Assembly (NCBI GenBank): GCA_030696085.1
Contig: JAUYNL010000009.1
Coordinates: 1 to 48,997 of the forward strand
Direction: 5' to 3'
From: Luteolibacter sp.
GTDB taxonomy: Bacteria; Verrucomicrobiota; Verrucomicrobiia; Verrucomicrobiales; Akkermansiaceae
DNA length: 48,997 nucleotides
Shown here: positions 43,379 through 48,997 of the stretch, one piece after another
Numbering within the stretch: position 1 is the first letter of the stretch
Layout: every line of letters begins with the position of its first letter
Made by a program: the position numbers and the translations under genes
The notes under the pieces: model-generated
Databases searched by the model: none
Told to the model about the DNA's origin: nothing
What the model saw: only the letters and a program-made list of their open reading frames with translations

Positions 43379-44799
43379 ATGCCAAAACGAAAGTCGTCGG
43401 TAATTCACTGGTTTCGCCGCGATCTTCGGATTGTGGATAACTTGGCACTCATCCATGCGGCACGGCATGGCCTGCCCGTAGTGCCGGTATATTTTCTCGG
43501 GACTTGGAGGGGTTCACACGCGTGGACCGGGCCCAACCGCCAACATTTCCTATGTGGCTGCCTCGCCTCTCTGGCACAGAACCTGGAAACGATCGGCGGG
43601 CACCTGGTAATCCGCCAGGAAGATCCGGTGGATGGATTGAGAAAACTCATCGCCGAAACCCGCGCTGTAGCGGTTCATTTCAATCGAGATCCCGATCCCT
43701 TTGGAAAACTCGTGGAAATGCGTGTGCGGGATATGTGCGCCAGCCTCGGCATCGAATGTCATTCCCATGCCGACGCCACATTGCACGGTCCTGACGACGT
43801 TCTCACACAGACCAATCAGCCATACCGGGTTTACACGCCCTACAGCCGGAATTGGTTGGGGTTGCCGAAAGTGCCCCCCCTCGGCAAACCCGCGCCGCTG
43901 CAAACTCCCGCGCATCTGCCACCCTCCCCCTCCCTGTCGTTAAAATCTGGGGTTGCCAAATTCCCCAAACCCGAATCCCCGAACCCGGTGAGCGAGCTGC
44001 TCGCCAACGGCTGAAAAACGCCATCGCTGGGAAAATTCAGTCCTACGCCGCCAAACGCGATTTCCCCGCAGACGATGGAACCTCGCGAATCTCCCAAGAC
44101 TTGCGCTTCGGCCTCGTCTCGATCCGCACGGTTTTCACCGAAACAATGAAAGCCAGCTCGTCCGCGAAACCCGCTGGAAGGGCTGGAATCGATACCTTCA
44201 TCAAGGAACTCGCCTGGAGAGAATTCTACTTCTCCATCCTCCACCATTTTCCCAACGTTCTCGACGAGGAATTCAACGCCGACTGGCGGGGACTTCCCTG
44301 GAACGAATCCGGGGAGCTTTTTGATGCTTGGAAATCCGGACGCACCGGATTTCCCATCGTGGACGCGGGAATGCGTGAATTGTTAGCCACCGGATTCATG
44401 CACAACCGGGTCCGCATGATTGCCGCGATGTTTCTCACCAAAGACTTGTACATCGACTGGAAACAAGGCGAATCCCACTTCATGCGACATCTTGTCGATG
44501 GCGAAATCGCTTCAAACAATGGCGGCTGGCAATGGTCGGCAGGTACCGGCGCGGATGCAGCCCCCTATTTTCGAATCCAAAATCCATGGTCGCAAACGGC
44601 CCGCTACGATCCCGCTGGAATTTATATCAAACGCTGGATTCCCGAGTTGGCAAAGGTTCATCCATCCTGCTTCCTGGAACCGCCGAAAAACGGCAACCCC
44701 ATCGCCGCAGACTACCCGGTGCCTTGCGTCGATCACAAAACGGAACGCGAACGCACCCTCGCGATCTTCAAACAGCACCGCGAACAAACCGCTCGTTGA
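43379..44799 (+). pseudogene. phr: Deoxyribodipyrimidine photolyase split by a frameshift
   Basis: Light-driven repair enzyme that splits cyclobutane pyrimidine dimers using FAD. The first frame (43379-44014) begins MPKRKSSVIHWFRRDLRIVD and covers the antenna-binding domain to about VYTPYSRNW. The FAD domain continues in a different frame to 44799: ARQRLKNAIAGKIQSYAAKR, DGTSRISQDLRFGLVS, ELAWREFYFSILHHF, GFPIVDAGMRELLATGFMHN and WQWSAGTGADAAPYFRIQNP. Family sequences are continuous across the joint. The shift lies between about 43940 and 43990, in a stretch rich in CCCC/AAA runs, so it could be a real mutation or a read error. If corrected, the protein would have about 470 residues, the normal length. 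Confidence 0.88.
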
Positions 44800-44847
44800 A
44801 AGCCGCCTCTCCACACCCCAAGCGGAGCAGAAAGGCGGCAAACCAAG

Positions 44848-47800
44848 TCAATACGGCGTGACGTTGACCTGATACGGAAGCTGCTGCATCCGATCCCATG
44901 TCAACGCCTGAGTATAAATCCGCAGGTCATTCACCTGGAGGTCCGTGGTATTCTGGGCGGCAATCATCACGCTTTGGATCGTGCTGATGTCCCCGAATGC
45001 GATGGCCTGCGATCCAGCAAGCGCCCCGTTGTTGTAATGTTTGATCGTGCTATCCGAACGGTTGATCACATAGGCGATATGCACCCATTGCCCGACTGGA
45101 ATTCCGCCAGACAAATAAATGTTGTGCTGTTGGACCGCATCCTGCGCTTGGAACACCAATCCACAAGAACCGCCGACGCTAGGGGTAAGCATGATATCCC
45201 ATCCTTTGGAACTCAATTTTTTGATGAACTGATAGCCACTGTTGCTGTTGACCTTCAGCCAACATGCCACCGTGAAGGAGTTGCTGCCCGTATCCACGTT
45301 TCCAGATGAGTTGCATGTCACAAGCGGAAAAGTCGTGGTGCCCGTGTTGACGATGTTCAGGGATTTGTCAATCCAGCAGGTGGCGGGGTTGAATGTGCTG
45401 CCCAGCACGCCGTTGTAGCCACGCCCAGCGACATCCCATGCCTTGGTGGAGCCTGCGGCTTCGTCGAACTTGAGCCGGAGGGCCAGCGATGTGTCCGCAT
45501 TGGCATTGCCCGCCACTTCTCTTGGCGATAACGAGTAGTCCCAAACTTGGAAATCATCCATCTCCCAATCGGATGGATCCGTTCCTAAACGAAGGGCATT
45601 GGGAACATCGATGTCTCCAAAGGTAAGGGCATTTGAACCCTGCCTGATTCCATTGATGTAACTCGTGACCTTTTGATTTTCGCGATCCATCGTGAACGCA
45701 ACGTGCGTCCATGTGGCGGCAGGGACCGCCGTATAGTGGGAGAACATCGATGCATCCGCAGCACCTCTCGCGAAAAACGCCATGCTATAAGTCCCGGCGG
45801 TGGGACTTCCATTGATTTGAACTTTCCAACCTTGTTCCCCATTCAATCCCGAGCTGTTTTTCCAGAGGATTCTCGGATAGGTCGTGTTGTTGTTGATCTT
45901 GAGCCAAAAGGCAAAAGAGAAGGATCCCGTTCCTGTGGCGGGCACGGCAACCGAAGCGGGTGCCAACGCATAGCCGTTGCCAATGCCTGAGGCGGTTGGA
46001 GCAAGCGCATTTCCATGGCCTGCCAGCCCCGCCCTGAAGGCGGCGGTCCCATAGAGGGTGGCGTCCCGGCTTCCCAAGGTAGTCGAATCGTAGGCGGTCG
46101 GCCCGGTGGTTTCGTTGAAGGCGTATGACAAAATCGGCATGCGGTACGGCAGCGGATCAATGTTGCCCTCGGCAATCGTTACGCTTAGGTCGTCCACATA
46201 GACGCCGGTGGCCGGATAGGCATACCCGAAGTAATTCGGTGAGTTGGAGTCAGAGGACATGCTTCCCAGATCGGCCAGTGCGGGTGCCGTGGTGGTGAGG
46301 GTGGGAGGAGTTGCCGAAACCACTTGAACACCTGCCGGACGCGTGACCCTGACATAGATCGTCGCCTGTGTGCTGGAAGGTCCGGTGACGAAGGGTAATT
46401 CATACATGGTGACTGCGGATGGGGAGTTCAGGTTCCAGAGACCGGTCGAAGAACCTGATGGCGAAACGACAATTTCATAATCCGGGTATGGCAACGAACG
46501 CACGACCAATGACACCGTGGAATTCGTGTCAGTTTTGTGTACACCGCAGTGGAAGAGATATCGGCTTCCGGGCTGTAAGCCGCCCAACACCTGGCTGATT
46601 TCGGAGGATCCGCCGGCGAACTGCATACTGTAATAGCCGGAGCGTAGGTGGCGGTCGTGCCACGCACCACCCTCCGCGCTGTGAATCAAGCCCGCATTGC
46701 CGGTTTTGGTCCAGTTCGCCAAAGTGCCGGATTCGAAGCTGGAATTCAGCACCTTGTTGGCAAAGGTCATGGTGGGCAGGCTATTGACCGGATCGGGAGA
46801 AGGCACATTCGTAAAATTGTGCCCTACACAATTGATCCCGGTAGTGGTGGCCCAATTGGTTCCGCCGGATTCCAAGGCACCTAGATCCGGAGTGGTAGTG
46901 GCGCTGGGCGCGACATCCGTGATTCCGGGGATCACCACGCCCTTGTTGATGGCGTTCGTGGCACCTGCGGCGAGTTGGAAGTTTGGAACCGCAGGAGGAG
47001 GATAGCTCGCGGGGTTGATGTTCACAAAACCCGGATCGGTGGCGAGTTCGTAATTATATCGAACGTCCGAACGATCCCATGTGTTTTGCGTTCCCTGCGG
47101 CGCACGGGTGAAGATGTTGTTGTAGATATGATTGCCCGTCGGACCATCACCGTTGAAATGGTCCGTAATCGAACCGGCGCTGCAATTCCACACGGTGTTG
47201 TTGAAAATCATATTGAAGTTTCCCGGCGAGTTCACTTGGAATCCATAACCCGTGGGAGTGGTGCCATTTTCCGCAAAACTGTTGATATTCCAGATGAGAT
47301 TGTGATGGACGACCCAACTGCTGTTCAGGTTATCGAGATAGAAACCGATCACCCCGCTTGAAGCATGACCCACCGGGCCGTTGGAATCATGCAGGAGATT
47401 GTATCTGAAAACACTGTTGCCGCCCACGGTATTGGCCGAGTAACATACTCCTCCGTCGGTACACAGTTTCATTGCGTTATAAAAGTTATTGTATTCGATG
47501 ACCGACCCGTTGGTCGCGTAGCCCAACAGGGAATGGCCAGCGTCCCGCAAGGTATTGTGGCTGACGAGGTTGCCGGATCCCACATGCAACATGGGAACTC
47601 CTTCAGGCACGTATCCGGAATCGTGGAGAAAATTATTGATGACCTTGATGTTGGTTCCGGCAAGGTGAAGAAGGGATTTCGATGCAAAAGACAACTCGCT
47701 GTTGCGAAGCGTGCTGTTGTCATAGAGCGTGAACGCATAAGGAACCGACCAGTGAGCCAGCTTGTTGTGATACAGATAGTTCATAACCAGCCGATCAAAC

Positions 47801-48771
47801 GTGCAGTTGGTCGAGCTGCTGTTGGTTTTGATGGTGCAGCCGAAAAACCTCAACTTGTTGAGCGTGATGCCGGATCGACCGGAAAGGTCCATCCCATATT
47901 TCCGGGATTTGACTTGCACGTTCTGTGGCTTGGATGAATTGCCGAAAAAGTAGAGCGTGTTGCCGCTGCGGAACCATTCCCCCGCCCCGTTCATCAACTC
48001 TTTTTTTCCCGTGATATAGTATTCATTGCCCGGACGGATGGTGTAAGCTCCGTCCACAACCACGTCCGTGCTGGAGGTGACGACGGTGGTGCCGTTGAAG
48101 GATGTAACGGTGGGAACCTTCATGTGCCAACCGGAACCCGACATGATGTGGATTGTGGCCCCAGCGAGGAAGCTCGAGAAGGAAGACGGCAACTGCGCGT
48201 CGGTGAATGACGCGACACTTGAATAGCTAGCGGAGTCCACATAGGTCCAATCTCCCAGTTGATTGTAAGGACTCGGGTGGGCAAGCTGACTGTTTTGCCA
48301 AGGGAAGCCGCTTCCCGCGTTCGGCCATCGTGCTTCGGGTTGGTTTGCCGGAGTCGCTCCACTCCCCTGGAAGACCTGCGTTTCGTTAACCGACACGTCG
48401 CCCGCAGGCAAAGTCACCCACCAATCGTAGATCGACGTGGTACTCGTATCCGCCGTCCAGTTTGCGGTGGGAATCAAATCCGCCCCGCTGATGGTAACGA
48501 CATCGGTGTTATATGCCTGGAAGGTGAGGTTGGAAGCTTTGACAATCACCGCTTCCCGATAAGTTCCAGTGCGGATCGTACAAATATCACCGGGTCCCAT
48601 ATTATCGGCTGCCTTCTGGATTGTGAGCCAAGGGGTGTTGATGTTTTGTGCTTGGGCAGGCGTCCGGGTGTCATTCCCGTAGGGAGCTTGCCGCACATAG
48701 TAAGTGACCGCGTGGAGGCTTGTTGCGGAGACGAGCCCCAAGGCCAGGATTGTGAGTTTGATAAAGTTCAT
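44848..48771 (-). CDS. Secreted right-handed beta-helix protein with two LamG domains
   Basis: A 1307-aa exported protein with signal peptide MNFIKLTILALGLVSATSLHA. Residues about 25-640 form a parallel beta-helix: VTYYVRQAPYGNDT..PWLTIQKAADNMGPGD is the standard opening of such proteins, followed by repeated N-rich rungs (VINNFLHDSGYVPEG, VSHNTLRDAGHSLL, FRYNLLHDSNGPVGH, IFNNTVWNCSAG, IYNNIFTRAP). Residues about 690-860 look like a jelly-roll carbohydrate-binding module (VLNSSFESGTLANWTKTGN). Two LamG/concanavalin-like domains end it (FSFAFWLKINNN..WTHVAFTMDRENQKV and FTVACWLKVNSN..WVHIAYVINRSDSTI). It probably binds or cleaves acidic polysaccharide such as pectin or alginate; no catalytic residues could be assigned. 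It is convergent with the photolyase, 48 nt apart. Confidence 0.85.
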   Translation of the reverse strand: MNFIKLTILALGLVSATSLHAVTYYVRQAPYGNDTRTPAQAQNINTPWLTIQKAADNMGPGDICTIRTGTYREAVIVKASNLTFQAYNTDVVTISGADLIPTANWTADTSTTSIYDWWVTLPAGDVSVNETQVFQGSGATPANQPEARWPNAGSGFPWQNSQLAHPSPYNQLGDWTYVDSASYSSVASFTDAQLPSSFSSFLAGATIHIMSGSGWHMKVPTVTSFNGTTVVTSSTDVVVDGAYTIRPGNEYYITGKKELMNGAGEWFRSGNTLYFFGNSSKPQNVQVKSRKYGMDLSGRSGITLNKLRFFGCTIKTNSSSTNCTFDRLVMNYLYHNKLAHWSVPYAFTLYDNSTLRNSELSFASKSLLHLAGTNIKVINNFLHDSGYVPEGVPMLHVGSGNLVSHNTLRDAGHSLLGYATNGSVIEYNNFYNAMKLCTDGGVCYSANTVGGNSVFRYNLLHDSNGPVGHASSGVIGFYLDNLNSSWVVHHNLIWNINSFAENGTTPTGYGFQVNSPGNFNMIFNNTVWNCSAGSITDHFNGDGPTGNHIYNNIFTRAPQGTQNTWDRSDVRYNYELATDPGFVNINPASYPPPAVPNFQLAAGATNAINKGVVIPGITDVAPSATTTPDLGALESGGTNWATTTGINCVGHNFTNVPSPDPVNSLPTMTFANKVLNSSFESGTLANWTKTGNAGLIHSAEGGAWHDRHLRSGYYSMQFAGGSSEISQVLGGLQPGSRYLFHCGVHKTDTNSTVSLVVRSLPYPDYEIVVSPSGSSTGLWNLNSPSAVTMYELPFVTGPSSTQATIYVRVTRPAGVQVVSATPPTLTTTAPALADLGSMSSDSNSPNYFGYAYPATGVYVDDLSVTIAEGNIDPLPYRMPILSYAFNETTGPTAYDSTTLGSRDATLYGTAAFRAGLAGHGNALAPTASGIGNGYALAPASVAVPATGTGSFSFAFWLKINNNTTYPRILWKNSSGLNGEQGWKVQINGSPTAGTYSMAFFARGAADASMFSHYTAVPAATWTHVAFTMDRENQKVTSYINGIRQGSNALTFGDIDVPNALRLGTDPSDWEMDDFQVWDYSLSPREVAGNANADTSLALRLKFDEAAGSTKAWDVAGRGYNGVLGSTFNPATCWIDKSLNIVNTGTTTFPLVTCNSSGNVDTGSNSFTVACWLKVNSNSGYQFIKKLSSKGWDIMLTPSVGGSCGLVFQAQDAVQQHNIYLSGGIPVGQWVHIAYVINRSDSTIKHYNNGALAGSQAIAFGDISTIQSVMIAAQNTTDLQVNDLRIYTQALTWDRMQQLPYQVNVTPY

Positions 48772-48874
48772 GGTTTTTTCAGTGGGTTTGGTAGATTTCG
48801 CAGGCTGACAAGCGAATCCGGGGCGTCAACGAAAAAAGATCTCTTTGGCTGCGGTTTGCAGGGCGATTGGCTGG

Positions 48875-48997
48875 TTATGCATTGTAAGGCTGCGTTTGGG
48901 TTAGGAGGCGGATGGCATCCGGGCGGTGGTCGGCGTAGTGGAGGAAGGCATGGTTGAGCGAGGCGTGCTCTTCCGGCCTGATGAGCGCGAGGATGGC
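48875..48997 (-). CDS. 3' end of a gene continuing past the right edge
   Basis: Forty codons on the minus strand read ILALIRPEEHASLNHAFLHY, then ADHRPDAIRLLTQTQPYNA and TAA. The frame is open to the edge and reads like protein. The family was not recognised. The ~100 nt between it and the beta-helix gene show no terminator. Confidence 0.5.
   Translation of the reverse strand, partial: AILALIRPEEHASLNHAFLHYADHRPDAIRLLTQTQPYNA

Noticed and set aside
1..48997. CRISPR array, tRNA, rRNA, intact insertion sequence, attC arrays
   Set aside because: Short repeats seen are tandem coding repeats or dispersed pairs. No regular spacer pattern, cloverleaf, transposase with terminal repeats or cassette array was found by reading.

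Overview
The window looks like chromosomal DNA of a GC-rich, Gram-negative heterotroph of the Verrucomicrobiota, probably class Verrucomicrobiae (Luteolibacter-like). This is inferred from gene content and no database was searched. The content includes large secreted proteins ending in the 'WVLQES..L....W / FFRL' tail typical of that phylum, a Tat-exported Gfo/Idh/MocA oxidoreductase, SGNH and sialate O-acetylesterase hydrolases, a very large alpha-2-macroglobulin, GTP-dependent PEP carboxykinase and a TonB-dependent receptor. No rRNA, tRNA, CRISPR array, prophage or intact insertion sequence was seen.

Layout. 1-1.6 kb: an integron-type tyrosine recombinase with an in-frame insertion, running tail to tail into a KH-domain RNA-binding protein with unusual N-terminal repeats. 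1.75-10.2 kb: a PUL-like block with a histidine kinase and NtrC-type regulator (ATGA overlap), a TonB-dependent receptor, a secreted SH3-containing protein of unknown function and a secreted glycoside hydrolase. 10.5-15.4 kb: an RlmM/FtsJ-like methyltransferase divergent from an HI0933-type flavoprotein, then pckG and a MarR regulator. 15.7-20.4 kb: a cytochrome b561 fragment followed by two translationally coupled secreted InlB-repeat proteins. 20.8-22.3 kb: a YafY/WYL regulator, a palindromic operator candidate and a VOC protein with a terminator. 22.4-35.8 kb: a second cytochrome fragment, an SGNH hydrolase, a sialate O-acetylesterase, a SUI1 remnant, an M16 peptidase and the alpha-2-macroglobulin. 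35.9-38.9 kb: an oxidoreductase, a transposase remnant and an M20 amidohydrolase. 39-43.4 kb: a redox/two-component cluster made of a response regulator broken by an amber codon, exported rubrerythrin, cytochrome b561 with an acidic His-containing tail, an intact regulator/kinase pair and a truncated metal-binding ORF. Two copies of a 79-bp repeat bracket this cluster. 43.4-48.8 kb: a frameshifted photolyase and a 1307-aa beta-helix/LamG protein. The right edge cuts another gene.

The most unusual property is the number of recent gene wrecks: cytochrome b561 fragments (two), SUI1 end, IS1380-like fragment, nonsense regulator, truncated HMA-like ORF, orphan gene end, frameshifted photolyase and a probable unidentified gene end near 8.8 kb. 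The clearest candidate for an under-described unit is 39.8-43.2 kb. There an exported rubrerythrin, a diheme-type membrane cytochrome and a two-component system sit together between repeat copies that have each replaced the end of a gene.
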